This document shows, piece by piece, positions 32,875 through 44,756 of a DNA stretch of 64,000 nt. Each line of letters begins with the position of its first letter. Positions within the stretch are counted from its first letter, which is position 1. The stretch comes from Sphaerulina vaccinii (lineage: Eukaryota > Ascomycota > Dothideomycetes > Mycosphaerellales > Mycosphaerellaceae), in the NCBI GenBank assembly GCA_022570795.1, contig JAKUDP010000025.1:1007001-1071000 (forward strand). The letters run 5' to 3'. The position numbers and the translations under genes are program-made. The notes under the pieces are model-generated. The model saw nothing but the letters and a program-made list of their open reading frames with translations. It did not search any database and was not told the DNA's origin.

Positions 32875-33733
32875 TCACCACTTCTCCATCACTGTTCATA
32901 CAAAGTCAGCATTGGTACATCAGTCTGGATACAAGTTGTGGCGATACTTACTTGGCCTTATATCAATCTCATTAGTAAAACACCTCCTGCTCTGCAAATG
33001 TAGATCCCAATAAGTCTGAGCAATAGCATCCGGATCAATCTTCTCCTCTGGACTCTTGTCTTTCAAGAAAGGCTGACCCCAAGGTGTATCAATAGCGCCA
33101 TCCACAATCGCATGCACGACGTGAATACCTTTAGGGCCGAACTCCTTGGCTGCGGATATGGCCAGCGCTCGAAGACCATGTCTTGGAACACACATTACTG
33201 CCGAACCCGGATTTGCTTTCACTGCGGCCGTAGAGCCAGTGAAGAAGAGACTTGGTGGCGTGGGAGGATTGCTTTCTGCGTGCTTGAGTAGGAGTGGAAG
33301 GGAGGATTGCGCGAAGAGAAGGGCACCTTTGCTGTTTTTGCAGGTCAATCCGAAGTGTTCATTCATTCTTGATGAGATTTATAGCTTACACGCTAACGTT
33401 CAAACCACCATCCATATCTTCCATTGTGATATCGAGTAGTGGTTTCCTCACAAATTTGCCCGATGCATTGAATACAGCAGCTTGTACAGGTACATCTGGA
33501 AAGGTCTTCTCGATCTGTGCGAAAGCTGCTTTGACGCTTTCTGGATTTGAGAGATCGGTACTGATACCCAATGCCTTGCCACCAGCTTTATTCACTTCTT
33601 GTTCGATGGGTTCGTAGCTTGCTGGCTTGCGTGCCAAGAGGACGACGGTGTATTCTTTGGCGAAGCGACGGGCGACAGAAGCGCCGTTGCCACTGCCAAC
33701 GCCTGCGATGATGGCTAGCTTCTGTGATGACAT
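32875..33733 (-). CDS. Atypical SDR-fold protein lacking the Tyr-Lys pair
   Basis: Exons 33390-33733, 32952-33331 and 32875-32891 give 246 aa. Introns of 58 bp (GTAAGC to AACAG) and 60 bp (GTAAGT to GAACAG, GCTGAC branch) keep frame and give NVS-VKGALLFAQ and IDIRP-MMEKW as the C-terminus; the last exon is only 17 nt. The Rossmann opening LAIIAGVGSGNGASVARRFA lacks the classical TGxxxGxG spacing. FNASGKF replaces NNAG, FFTGSTAAVKA carries the Ser, but where YxxxK is expected the sequence reads AVMCVPRHGLRALA, so Tyr is absent and Lys is Arg. The family (fungal and bacterial SDR-like proteins with EFGPKGIHV) often lacks Tyr but usually keeps Lys. It may bind nucleotide without classical catalysis. 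Confidence 0.88.
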
Positions 33734-34015
33734 GGTACTGTGGTGTAGGTGTGCTTGCTTGGTTGTTGTTGAGCAATGCCAGTATAACCTGGCTGCTGCA
33801 TATATGTATGTGATCCTCGGTTGAGTAATCAGGTACCAAAGCCACCGGTCATGCGGCCAAAGCTTCCCGGACGTCTGTCAGCGACAAAATAGTGGGATGT
33901 CACAGCAAATCGTGAGTTTCTAGTTCATGAGCATCAGAAAGGGATCATCTCTTCGTTCAGCATGATATCGTAAGATCATTCCATAGGCTCAAGTATTGCT
34001 GCAGACCAAGAAGTC

Positions 34016-35821
34016 TTAGCTCCCCATCAACTTCTCCTTCATCTTGCTCCTCCTACTAATGTCTTCTGCAGGAGTGCCACTAGCGATACTGTTACTCTTA
34101 GGCACAACTGGCCTGCCATCAGCTGGGGCATCACCAGGAGTCGGCACAGGCTGCTCGTCTCTGATCAAACCCATCCGTTTGCTGAAGCGGTAAGACATGC
34201 TTCTACTCCGTTGCTCTCTCTGCTCCATAGCCAGGATCTCCCTCTCCCTCTCAGCAGATTTGCTCTTGTCTTTCTCAGCTTCTAATCGTTTCTTCTTCTC
34301 TTCGGGATCAATCATGTCCTTGGCGCCTTGCTTGACAGTCTTTGCTCTCTGCTTCACAGTCAAATAGCCCTCGAGTCCAAGGATGACTGCGTAAGACCTG
34401 CTGACATTCAGTCGCGATAAATCAGCTCCTTCTGATTTCAGGTTCTTCAAGAACTCGCGAAAGTTCCGGACTGGAGGTGCGTAGTGCCCTGACAGTGGCG
34501 AGAGCTTCCGAATTTGGCCCCGCTTGATCTTGATGAGACCTGCTGCAGCGACCCGAGCTCCTTTCAGGAAGGAAGAGTGCTGGAAAGCTCCACTTTGCTT
34601 GATACCGACGTACAAGCGCATAGACGAGTCGGCCACGAATATCCAGGTGTTCTTCTTCGTGGTTTTGCGCAGAAGGTGATTCATCAGCGCATCGACGCTG
34701 ACGTGATTGAGCTTGTTGAGACCTTTGGCATCATGAAATTCTTCGTTGGCGTACTTTGATGAATCTTCGTGAGAACCTGTGCTGATCGTAGAGGCGATGG
34801 ATGAGTCGTCGGATATATCCTCTTCTCGTTTAGGCTCAGGTTTCTCTCCTGTCGTGACTTCTCGCCACGTCGGCGTAGGATCGCTGCTGTGTACGATACC
34901 ATCGATACTGTCTTTGAAGTCCGGCGATGTCGTAATCGGCTTTCCATTCTTGCTGTAGACAAAGCGACCTTGACTGTCGATTTTCACCAGATACTTCTTT
35001 CTTTCCTCTCGACTCAGATACCTCACTTGTTCTCTATCTAAGCGTTCGCGCGGTCGATCGGGCAGGTCTAGGTTCTTGCCCTCTCCAAAGTCCAGCCAGT
35101 AGAAGAAGTTCTCCTTGGTATCGCATGTCATCCATTCCTTGTGGTATCGTCTAAGGTTGCTTCCATATCGATGTTTTTGGTCCACCATCTCAAGGAAGTA
35201 TTCGAGACCCATAGTCTTCGCATACTTCTCCCTCGCTTGCTTCTGGCGTCTTTTCTGCTCTCGTGTCTCAGCCTGACTAGCATGGTCGTCCTCTTCATCG
35301 CTGGTATTGTCGCTGCCAGCTCGTCGCGCGGCAGCTCCGACTTGAGCCCATCTCTTCTTGACCCTCTCACCTGGAGCTTGTGACTCGGAGAAGCGCTCGG
35401 TATTTGATTGCGGACTGGTGAGTCTAGTGAAGTTGGCTGTTACAGGATTAGCTTCCTCGACGTTGGCAGTTCTTGTCCAAAGGCTCGGTTTACCATCTTT
35501 CAATGCCTGCCACATATCAGCGCTCCATTCGCGACTGTGTCCTAGGCCAGAGTGCTATACTCTGACAATGTCACATCATACCTCTAGCCATCTCGTGCTG
35601 GGATCGAGGGCATATCCCTTCAGCTCGCGACGCGTCTGGTGGCCACGATAGTTGCGCTGGATGATTTCGGCAGCATTCGTCCTCTCGTCCACTGATGCTC
35701 GCTGCCGTTTGGCGCGTATTTCCCTGGCTCTCTCGTTCTGCCGCTGCTCGATCTCCCTCAGCTTCTCTGGTGAGGGAAGAGCTAGCGGGTCGTTCTTCTT
35801 CTGCGGCGTAGTGGGCTCCAT
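34016..35821 (-). CDS. IQ-motif (calmodulin-binding) fungal protein
   Basis: Exons 35582-35821 and 34016-35506 give 576 aa. The 75-bp intron (GTATGA donor, GCTGAT branch, TGGCAG acceptor) gives RWLE-ALKDGKPSLW; shorter splice choices leave stops or lose frame. The N-terminal region is charged and helical. One IQ motif lies at residues 50-68 (AAEIIQRNYRGHQTRRELK), a site for calmodulin or a myosin-light-chain-like protein. The centre contains MGLEYFLEMVDQKHRYGSNL and WMTCDTKENFFYWLDFGEG, then FVYSKNGKPI, blocks that recur in a conserved family of fungal IQ proteins of unknown role. The C-terminus has an acidic/basic coiled coil (KKKRLEAEKDKSKSAERE). A cytoskeletal or signalling adaptor role is inference. 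Confidence 0.88.
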
Positions 35822-36673
35822 ATCAAGTCATCAAGTATCATGCTGGAAGTGTTTTGTTGTTGATCAGACATGAACGTCCTCTCTGTCGTGTGACAAGAGG
35901 CGCAGTAGTGAGCGCAGCTGAGTCTAGATTGCGTGGCTGCTGGCTGGACCTAGATAGAGCTCGTGATGCAGAGTTACCTATGTACTTACTCTCGTTAATA
36001 AAGTGATGGAGGGGTCGTCTTCACTCCAGATCGGAGCGACGTCACAGTTGGAAGCAGCGAACAAAGATTATGCACAAGCCTTTCTGACCAGGGTGGTTCT
36101 TGTTTTGCGTTGGGTCCGCGTGTCGTTCGGCATCGTGGAAAAGGCTTGTCTTCGGCAAGTGGCAAGGCAAGCTGAAGCAGAGACATAGACATTTGGCACT
36201 GAAGAGCACAGAAACGAGAACCTGGAAACAGATTGGAGTGTTTGGTAAGTCATATCTCCTGCGCAAGCTGTTCAATCTGATAGGCATCTGCCTCTTCAAC
36301 GCCCTTCAAAGCAGCAATAAAGCATAAGCTACAGTGGTATCATTCGAATTCAATTGCATCCCTCCATCATAACCCTCATAACGCCTTGTCCCTGCATTCT
36401 TCGCTTCCAATCTGCACCATCCTCGAGTCAAGGAGATAGTGGAACTGGTGTGAATGATTCCAGAGCGGAATCCCATTGCTCAACTTCGGGTCTGCGAGGA
36501 TGAGTTGCCCTCTCGTGCGAGGCCAGTCCTCCTCCCGTTTTACAGATCTTGTGACAATACTTGCACTGCCACCGTATACTAGGCCCGTACAGATAACACT
36601 GTTGACTCTTCTGGAACTTGGCAGCTTGTGCCTGTATGCTGCGTTCCGATGCTACGATAATAGTACGGGCATT
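35822..36673. other. Intergenic, no gene seen
   Basis: About 850 bp between two minus-strand genes: promoter of the IQ-protein gene and 3' flank of the HTH gene. Frames here are short and uninformative. Confidence 0.5.
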
Positions 36674-38550
36674 CTACATTCCCATACCACCATTCATGTT
36701 ACCATATGGCATCATGCCGTCCATGTGCATAGCAGGGTATTGCGGCGCTCCCTGGTTGCCCATCATGTTGTGTGTGTACGGGATATGCTGCATGCCGTGG
36801 TCCTGGACAGGCTCGTATTGAATCTGATCCTGCATCTGCGGCTCGGGTACAGCGCCTGCTTGCTGCTGGACCTGGTGGTCGTAGTTCTGCTGCACAGACT
36901 GCTGATGAGCGAAGCTGTTGTTCGGGTCAGATGTCTGATAGCCAACATTGTTCTGATCAGATTGCTGTTGTCCGAAGTCGGTTGTATCGCCAACAAATTC
37001 CGTGTCGTCTCCGTCTCTGAGATCTGCAGCACCAGCTTGCTCGCCAGTGAAATTGTCGCTTTTCGTGAAGCCACCATAGCCATCTGTCCTCGAAACAATC
37101 TCACCAGTCTTTTGCATCTTAGTCCTTAGCTGGCCCATTTTCCTCTTCATTCTTTCCCGCAGCAGCTCGTCGTGGATCCGCGGATCCCAGTCGTTCTTGG
37201 TGTGGTCAACCAGGCCATACAGTTCTCGGTACATGGTCTCGAAAACGTCGCCCTGGTTCTGCGCGAAGGTGTAGCAGCCACATTGATGCATGAGGTCAGC
37301 AAGTAGACCTTGAGCGCGAAGGGGCCATATGTCCTTGGACTGAACCCATTCAGCAGTAAGGTGATCGCGTCTCCGGGAGCGACGCTCCAGATCCTTAAGC
37401 ATGCGCTCTTGTCGCTCCGCAGTACGGCGCTTGGACTCTTCAATCTTCTTCTTACTGCGAGAGTCGCGCTTCGGAGGTGCCGGTACTACCAGATTGGGGT
37501 TGTAGAGCGTACTGGTGCTTGAGCCGGGAGTGCTGGCCTTGCGAGAGGCAGATGCAGGCGTGTTCTTACCACTCTGTATGCGTCGCAATTTCAGCTTCAC
37601 CTCCAACTCGCGCTTCTGCAGCTCGATCTGCTGAAGTTGCAGCTGCAGAGTCTCCTCGTCATCGTCAGCGTCGTCATTTGCATTAGTGCTGTTGTTGTTA
37701 CCCATCGGCATGGGTGCACTGAACGAGGTGTGTCGCTGCACAGGAGTCTGTTGCTGCGCCTGCTGCTGAAGTGCCTGCGCAAGTTGCTGCTCGGTGTTTA
37801 CGTTTTGTTGTTGAGGAGCCATTGGCGCATACGGGCTCTGGTAATGACCGTTCGTCTGCTGCTGCTGCATTGGCGATATGGTTGTGTTGGCGGTGTCCTT
37901 CGCTGCGTCTGGCTCGTCCTCGTCGTCATCCTCATCGTTCGCTGCGCTGCTCTTCTTCTTGCTGCCTTTGATTCTCACCTTATCGCCTTTCCTTTCGAAG
38001 ACTCGACGAATAGTCCTAGTCCCGACGACTATCTTATGCTTTTCGTACAGCCACCATAGCATTTCATCCACGGACAGATCCGGGTTCTCCTTGACATGGT
38101 CGATAAGCGCTTGCTCGATCTCCACAGACAGGACTCGATGTCTGCCAGTGCGCGCCTCTGGAGGCTTGCCAATTCTGCCAGTTCGTTCCAGTTCCAGCTT
38201 CCATCGTCGAATGGTGCGGTCGCTCACGCCCGTTTCCTTCTCGATAGACTCCTCGTCGCGTCCGGATTCGAGGAGCTGGCGCACCTGCTCGCGCTGCTCG
38301 GGCGAGTACGCCTATAAATGCAGTTGTCAGTAGGCTGTCACACATGTGCATACGATAGCACCATCATGGCGCGCATAGATCGTGATTGCCGCGCAGCTCC
38401 ATGGCGTGCGTGTTCATCTGATCAGCAGCGCCATAGAGGCGAGCTGGCTGGCCGTGCTGAATCTGCAAAGAAGTTGCAGCGTGTGGCTCTGCAGCGGTGA
38501 AGTGTACTCGAGTTCGTCAAGAGTGAAAGAAAGGAATTTACCTTGCCCAT
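36674..38550 (-). CDS. Protein with two transposase-type HTH domains, no DDE domain
   Basis: Exons 38542-38550 (MGK) and 36674-38311 give 548 aa; the 230-bp intron runs from GTAAAT to TTATAG in phase 0. Residues 5-48 (SPEQREQVRQLLESGRDEES, then VSDRTIRRWK) form a homeodomain-like helix-turn-helix, and about 63-112 (LSVEIEQALIDHVKENPDLS, then GTRTIRRVFERKG) a second winged-type HTH. This bipartite layout is that of the N-terminal DNA-binding part of Tc1/mariner/IS630 transposases, but no catalytic DDE domain follows. Instead there is a basic stretch (KGSKKK), glutamine-rich runs, a coiled coil near 200-330 (ELQKRELEVKLKLRR; KRRTAERQERMLKDLERRSR), a conserved-looking helical block (HLTAEWVQSKDIWPLRAQGL) and a Met/Gly/Gln tail. 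I read it as a domesticated DNA-binding protein, probably nuclear; targets unknown. Confidence 0.85.
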
Positions 38551-38716
38551 CCTCCGATGCAGAAATCGAAGCGTTGTTGATTGATGATACTGTAGTACGG
38601 TGTTATAAACTAGTGAGACTGGAGACGATGGACGACAGGATTTGGCAAGGAGCAAGGAGCAGGCGATTAGTCATGCGTCCTCAGCCCTAACTGCACTATA
38701 GCGATCAGAATCAATA

Positions 38717-38796
38717 TATGTAAGTATACTCTATTACACCAGTCTCTGGCGATCTATGTAAGTATACTCTATTACACCAGTCTCTGGCGATCTATG
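38717..38796. repeat. Perfect 38-bp tandem duplication
   Basis: A 38-bp unit beginning TATGTAAGTATACTC is present twice head to tail (38717-38754 and 38755-38792), with four bases of a third copy. The copies appear identical, suggesting a recent event. It covers the 3' end of the small ORF at 38734-39051; because 38 is not a multiple of three, the two copies are read in different frames. Confidence 0.9.
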
Positions 38797-39051
38797 CTGC
38801 ACGACTGCGAATACATGGGGTATCATGAGTGTAGCCTGCAAGCGCTCAAGTTCCTCTGCTTCCATCTCTAGATAATGCTGGAGTAGGTGCTGGTGCTGGT
38901 GATTTTGTGTTGGCACTCGACATGACAGACACATGATCGTGGGCCGTGGTGCGCCCCGCCTGGATGTGAAATGCGATAGCGGCCAGGTCCGATTGCAGGC
39001 CATGCAGTGTTTGATCGGCTCCGTCGTGCTGAGGTGCCTCTGTCCATTCAT
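38734..39051 (-). CDS. Small zinc-ribbon-like protein, C-terminus in tandem repeat
   Basis: 105-aa ORF from an ATG at 39049-39051, only 27 bp past the stop of the SNT2-like gene on the same strand, so it may lie in that gene's 3' UTR or be a separate small gene. Residues 16-45 have a CxxC-x19-CxxCR arrangement (HCMACNRTWPLSHF, then MCLSCR), as in small single zinc ribbons found in fungi and bacteria. A His/Gln-rich helix (NHQHQHLLQHYLEMEAEELE) follows. The last residues, ETGVIEYTYIDRQRLV, are encoded by the 38-bp duplication read in two frames. Without the duplication the ending would differ. Metal binding is inferred from the Cys spacing; expression is unproven. Confidence 0.42.
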   Translation of the reverse strand: MNGQRHLSTTEPIKHCMACNRTWPLSHFTSRRGAPRPTIMCLSCRVPTQNHQHQHLLQHYLEMEAEELERLQATLMIPHVFAVVQHRSPETGVIEYTYIDRQRLV

Positions 39052-39078
39052 CCAGTGCTTCGTGATGCCACTGCGATT

Positions 39079-42000
39079 CTAGTGCAATAAATTGGCCAAG
39101 TTTGGACTGGCACTCGCTCCAGTTATCCCATTCACCTGGCCTCCTCGAGGTGTGGTAGGACGTGGTGCATCTCCACCTTCCGGCCTTGCAGCATTCTGCT
39201 GAGGACTGGCGGCTATGGACTGCTGGTTCTGACCTGGCTGCTCCATTGTCTGCTGTGGTTGCGGCTGTGGTGCCGCTTGTGTCGGTGGGCCTGGCTGAGT
39301 CTGCTGGGACTGTTGCGACTGCTGCTGTTGTGATTGCTGCTGAGCTTGCTGTTGCGGTGTAGGTGCAGTCATGGGGTTCTGCGGCTGATGCAGAGGAGGA
39401 TGCTGCGGTTGTGGTGCATGCTGTGGCTGCGAGCCTGGTCTGCCAAATAACGAATGAGGGTTTGAGTGTCCTGGTGGGCCCAGTGGTGCCAGCTGCCCTG
39501 GATACGGACCATCTCTGCTCAAACCCGACATCTGTTGATGCTGAGATGGCGGAGGATAATTTGACGATGGTTGTCCGAGATGGGGTGATCGTAGGCCGTT
39601 GTTCATGTTCTGACCGGGTGGTGCAAAGCCATTCAGCGGAGGTCGCGGATGACTCTGTGCAAAGGATGGTCCGTAATGAGGCGCAGGTGGAATAGGAGAT
39701 GGGCGAGGCTGATGGTAGCCAAAGTTCCCGTAGCTGCTCTGGCGGTCGTGCATCATGGAAGGTGGATGCGGAGGCTGATGGTATCCATTTGGCTGATGGA
39801 ATGATGGTGGATAGACGTGGTGAGGAGGGCCATATGGACCGTTTCCGCCATGTCCTGGCATGCCATTGATCGGCGCTGATGCTGGCGGCAAGACAGGAGT
39901 CTGTCGTTGGGGTGGGTTATCAATGGCTCGGAACTGCTCCTCAATAGAAGGTATTGGTGCCGGCGTGGGGCGCTTGGTAGCTAATGGGAGAGCTGCCTTG
40001 GCTTTAGGTGATGAAGCTGGTCTTTTCTCGCCTTCCTCCGGAGGTGGTGTTGGGTTGGCTTTCTTGATGATGTGGCACTTGTGGCACAGATAGTCAATCC
40101 TGGCTGGAGTCTGTTGCAATGCCTGATCACTTTCCTCGGGTCGCGGAGAAGCCCGCACAACTGGTGGGACATAGCCTTGCGGCAAGCCATGAGCATGTGT
40201 GGCTGGGTCGTTCTGATCCACTCTGATGGGCTCACCAAACGTGGGTCTGTGGTCACCATTTGCCTCAGCGGGTGGAGCGATACTGCTTCCTGGAGCACCA
40301 GCTGAAGCCTCCCTAGGGCCACCTTCACTATCAGGTGGTTGCTGGCTGTGGCTGTGTCGATCAGGCATGCCTTCCCATGCACGACCATTTGCGCCAGGTG
40401 CCATGAACCTGATATTAAGCTTATCAGCGGGCTTTGGGGCGTCTGTTGGTTTCTCGGACTCCGTGGACTTTACCACTGCCTCCGAAGTTTCAGACAAGAC
40501 GGGATGCCACATTGGCGTCACATCCACATCGCAGTTGAGACATCGCCGGGCTACCGCTTCAGGCACCGTGTTAAGATCAGGAGCACCATCTTCGGGCTCT
40601 ATCTTAGTCTCGGCTGCAGTTGATGTTCTTGCACCTCGCCGCACTGCTGCTGCAATGCTATGTGCACCGGACTCTCTCCTGCTGGCGCTCTGCGACGCTA
40701 TTGACTGCGACCCCTTCTTGTCCTTGGTAAGTTGCGCCTCAGCAGCTTTGCGTGCAGTCCCGGTCAGAGTCAAGTCAGCCTGCTTATACGCCTCAGCGTA
40801 CACCTGCAAGGCAGTCTTGCCAATGTCCTCGTAGAACTCATCAATTGGATGCAGCACGCCCTTGAAGGTGTGCTCTTTGCAGAGAACGATGGGATTCAGC
40901 GAGCCTGTTTCGCTGCCCAAGGTTGCTGTGATCACCTGGTCTTTTCTAGAGCCCTTGACAGGCTGGACATCGAAACCGAAAGTGTAGTTTGCCTCAAACG
41001 CGCACGATGCATGAAAGGCTGCCTGACATTGAGTGCAATTTATGCAGGCACCTGCATCGTCACGAACCCTATTCCGATAGTCCCGGTTCTTGCATAGTTT
41101 GCAGACTGCCTCGTATCGAGCTTGAGGAATAAGCTGAAAGCCCTCGGCAATCTCGAGCTTCTGGGAGTCGCTGTACTTGATCTCGTTTGCCCACAATGCG
41201 CAAGAGACGTGGACCCAATTGTTGCCAGTGGTCCGCTTCAGCGGTTCGCGCGGTAACACAGGCCGATGGTGTGTAATTTGCCTGTTGCGATACTCGGAGC
41301 GCATGCCATCGGCGAGCTCTTTCTCAAGTCGTTCCTTCTCACGTTCGCGATCTGTCTTCTTCTTGTGTGACACACGTGGTGGCTCAACCAGATCAATGTC
41401 AGTCTGCTCTGTTAAGCATAGGCAGCAGGAGTAGTCAGTCGAAACCATCGGATTACGATCGTTCTGACACTGCTCGCAGATCCAATGCACCTCTCCATTA
41501 GGCCTCGCGCCTTCATGTTCTCCTACACCGAAGCAACGTCGGTGGACGGTCAGCTTACAATGAGCACACGCGATCGTGTGTTCGTATCCTTTACAGATCG
41601 CACAAGGAAGCACTTTCCAAGTCGGCTGCGTTGGGATGATTGGTGGCGGTGGCGGCGTTGGCTCCTTCGGTGGTGGTGGAGGCGGAGCTGGCTTCTCGAC
41701 TGGCTCGACTGCTGCAATCGCAGCAGCCTTGCTAGTCTTCGACTTCTTCTTTGGAGGCTCCCCATTATCGGTGGGAGGCATTGCGAGTGGTTCTGGCTCT
41801 GGTGGATTCATGGCAGCCTCATTCGCAGCTACAAGCTCGCGCAGCAGTTCTGCATCAATCTTCCGCTTCATGCCTTTGCCACCAGTCTGCCCGGCCTTCT
41901 TGTAGTCATCAATCTCTTCCCACTGGATGGCATATTTACGCCAAAGACCAGCGCATCGCAGGCACAGCGCAAGTAAAGGCCGGTCCTTTTTGTCGACTTT

Positions 42001-44756
42001 CTGTCCCTTTTCGACTTTCTCCGGTGCCGCAAGTTGGCCCGGGGAAACACCTGGCGCACGTCTCCATTGTCGCGCATGTGTAGTATTGCAGAATTTGCAC
42101 TGAAAGCCACGATGCTTGCGAATGGCTTTGTCGTTGTCGAATGCAGAGTCATCCACATCATGCGCCAATTCTGCTTGTAGCTTACTGCCGGCATCGCCTG
42201 CTGGTTCTGCTTTCTTCTTCTTGCGTCCTCCATAGTTGCCCCATATTTCTCTGCCTTTAGGCGTTTTCTTCCAGAGGTAGTAAAATCGTACAATGTCGGC
42301 ATGAGGTAGTGTCGTCTTCATGTGCAGACGAATGAGGCGATGTTCAGAGCCATATTTGGCAACTCCTTCCTCGAACTTGACAAGATCCTGCTTGCTAAGA
42401 ACAGGCTCATGCAGATCTTTCACCCTGTCAGTCTTCTGCAGAGCCTTGAGCGCTGCATCCATATTGTATTTGTTGTTTAGTAACATTTCCATGGCTCGGT
42501 CCAGAAAGTTGGTGCCGAAAGGAGGAACCCCAATATTCCTGGCAAGAGGTTTGGCTCGCTGTAGATAAGCTTCAACGAACTTCTCGTTCCTCTTCACAGG
42601 ATCCTGCTCGTTCGCGTCTGCTTGCTTAGGTGGCTTGTCGAATGGAGGCATAACGAAAATTGGCGTCGCAGTGCACCTCGGATCCTTCGCATCGTAGTCT
42701 TCACCACGGGCAACATAACCCGCAGGCTCGTCCTGTACCCATTTGGGACGTTTCGCCTTCTCCTCCTTATCAGCTTCGATAGCTGCCAAAGTCTCCTTGG
42801 TAAGCTTGGTTTCCTTCTTCTGGGCACCAGCTTTCATGTAGCGCTTTTTGATCTCAGCGGGTTTGATGAGCTCCACTGGGCGACCATGCCACATGTTGAC
42901 ATTAGCTTGATGCCTGGGACCCAGTCTAGAACTGGCTCGAGGGTAAATAGCGCGATCATCGTACTGTAGAGCGTCCTCAACCCGGGCATGAATTCCGAGA
43001 TACCGCATGGGCCACATCTTCGCGAGCGCGATTTCTGCCTGAGTTGCAGGATGTTCGTCTATCACCATATCGTCCTCGTTCGGACTTGGTGCTCGGGTAT
43101 TGTTGCTGGACAGTCCGGCAGGATCCTCTTCTGGCACAGGATCTTCCTCTTCAGCTTCTGTAACATGACCGCTGGCGTTGGGCGTATTGCGCGCTTCGTG
43201 CTCTTGTTCAGATTGTCGGCTGCAAGGTCCACACGCCCAGGCGAATCCACGAGACGGCTTCTTCGGCAGGGGAGGTTGCACACAGTTCATGTGGTAAGAG
43301 TTCTTGCAAATCGCGCAGTCGACAGAATCGCTTGAGGCACAATACCTCGCACAACGCTTGCAGGACTTGGCAGCACTCGTCAACTCTTTCACACGTCCAA
43401 TCTCCACGACGACAAATCTCCATCGCTCGTCGAGTGCCTTCTTTACCTTATCAGGAACGTTGACGATCTCTTTGACCGGGATGCACTCGTACGATCGTCG
43501 AATGAATCGATCAAAAACCTGTACAAAGTAGAAAGAGTCTCTCTCCTTGCGATAGGCCTCCAAGTCCTCGATTTCGGACCGGTGCTTGATCGTACACTTT
43601 CCGCGTAATGATGTGAGTGGACACATATCAGAATGCATTGTGCCAAAGACCAGACGAGTGTCGCTGCTGAAACGTTGCACATCTCTTGGTCGGTAGTACC
43701 AGTTTACTCGCAACGCATCCACAGGCGAGTTGGGATTATCGCTGTCAACATGGAGAAACTCCATGATTCGACAGACATAGTATGGATCACCAGGTGGTTC
43801 GCATACCAAATACACGTGATCTATATCTGAAGTCAGCCTACGAATGTTACAGTCGAGGTGTGTGTGGAGCGGGGTAAGGCTGCAACCTCCATTCTGCGAG
43901 GGTTTGACCAGATCAGGAGAGTGGATAGAAGCTTACCGTTGACACTCAGCTTCGTCCCGTCATCGGCAATCAGTTCGCCCTTTTTGTTCAGGCATGTCCG
44001 GTGCTTGGAGAATGACATTATATTGGTCTCGCGTGCTAGGGTCGATGGACCTGCCGGGGCAGCCGATTTTCGCGCAGCGGCCGGGGGCGGCGTTGCTGAA
44101 GCACCAGCGGCAGCGGCCTGAAGAGCAGCAGCAGCATTTCCAGCAGCCTTTCGCTTTTTCGAGGTGCCTGTAGTCGTGGGGGTGGATGCGCTCGAATCTT
44201 TCGTGGTGGCGACGCTGGCTGCGTTGCCGTTGACTGCCTGGAAGGATGTAGCATCTGGAGCTCGTTTCGCATCCGAAGCCTGCGTAATAGGAGTAGAGGC
44301 CTCGTTTCCTTTCTTCTTGCCTGTGGTGGCCGCGGACGAATACTCGAAGTCCATGTCCTGGTCTTCGGCATAATTTGGTCGCGTGCTTGTTCGATTGCGC
44401 GAACGCGTGCCATAAGACGCTTCGGCCATGGCGCCATCCAGATTGTCGATTTGTGAGGATGACTTGGGAGGCTGAGATGCAGAAGTGGAAGTTTGTCCTG
44501 TTTGTGCAGCGTTCTGTGCAACCACTGCATCGCTTCTCTGCGGTGTCAGGTCAGAGGACGCGCCGCGCTGCTGGCTTGTGTCTACTGGAGTAGCATTTCC
44601 GGCATTTTCTGAGGTGGCTCGAGAATTGATCGCCTGGAATGGAGCATTTGGTGTGCCATCTCTGGAAGCTGAGGAGATCCCTCTTGAGTTTCCCGTTGCT
44701 TCGGGACCTGACTCCATTGCAGCAGATTGAGTTGTCGAACTGGCTTCATCGGCCAT
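39079..44756 (-). CDS. SNT2: SNT2-like chromatin regulator (BAH, PHD, ELM2/SANT)
   Basis: Large nuclear protein of the Snt2/Snt2C type. In yeast Snt2 recruits the Rpd3 deacetylase and acts as an E3 ligase for excess histones. Exons 43937-44756 and 39079-43826 give 1855 aa; the 110-bp intron (GTAAGC to CTTCAG) joins LSVN-DIDHVYLVCEPPGDP. The BAH domain spans about residues 275-400. The first PHD finger is at 429-475 (CKRCARYC, CAICKNSYHMNC). An ELM2/SANT-like region is near 690-800 (FLDRAMEMLLNNKYNMDAAL; IVRFYYLWKKTPKG), a GATA-like finger near 850-910 (CKFCNTTHARQWRR), then a PHD plus extended PHD cassette (CAICKGYEHTIACAHCKLTV; WVHVSCALWANEI; FHASCAFE). A CxxC pair (CLNCDVDVTPMWHP) and a long Pro/Gln-rich tail end it. 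Residue numbers after 480 are estimates. Confidence 0.93.

Noticed and set aside
36674..38550. Active Tc1/mariner transposon
   Set aside because: HTH domains present, but no DDE/DDD catalytic motif and no terminal inverted repeats or TA duplications seen.
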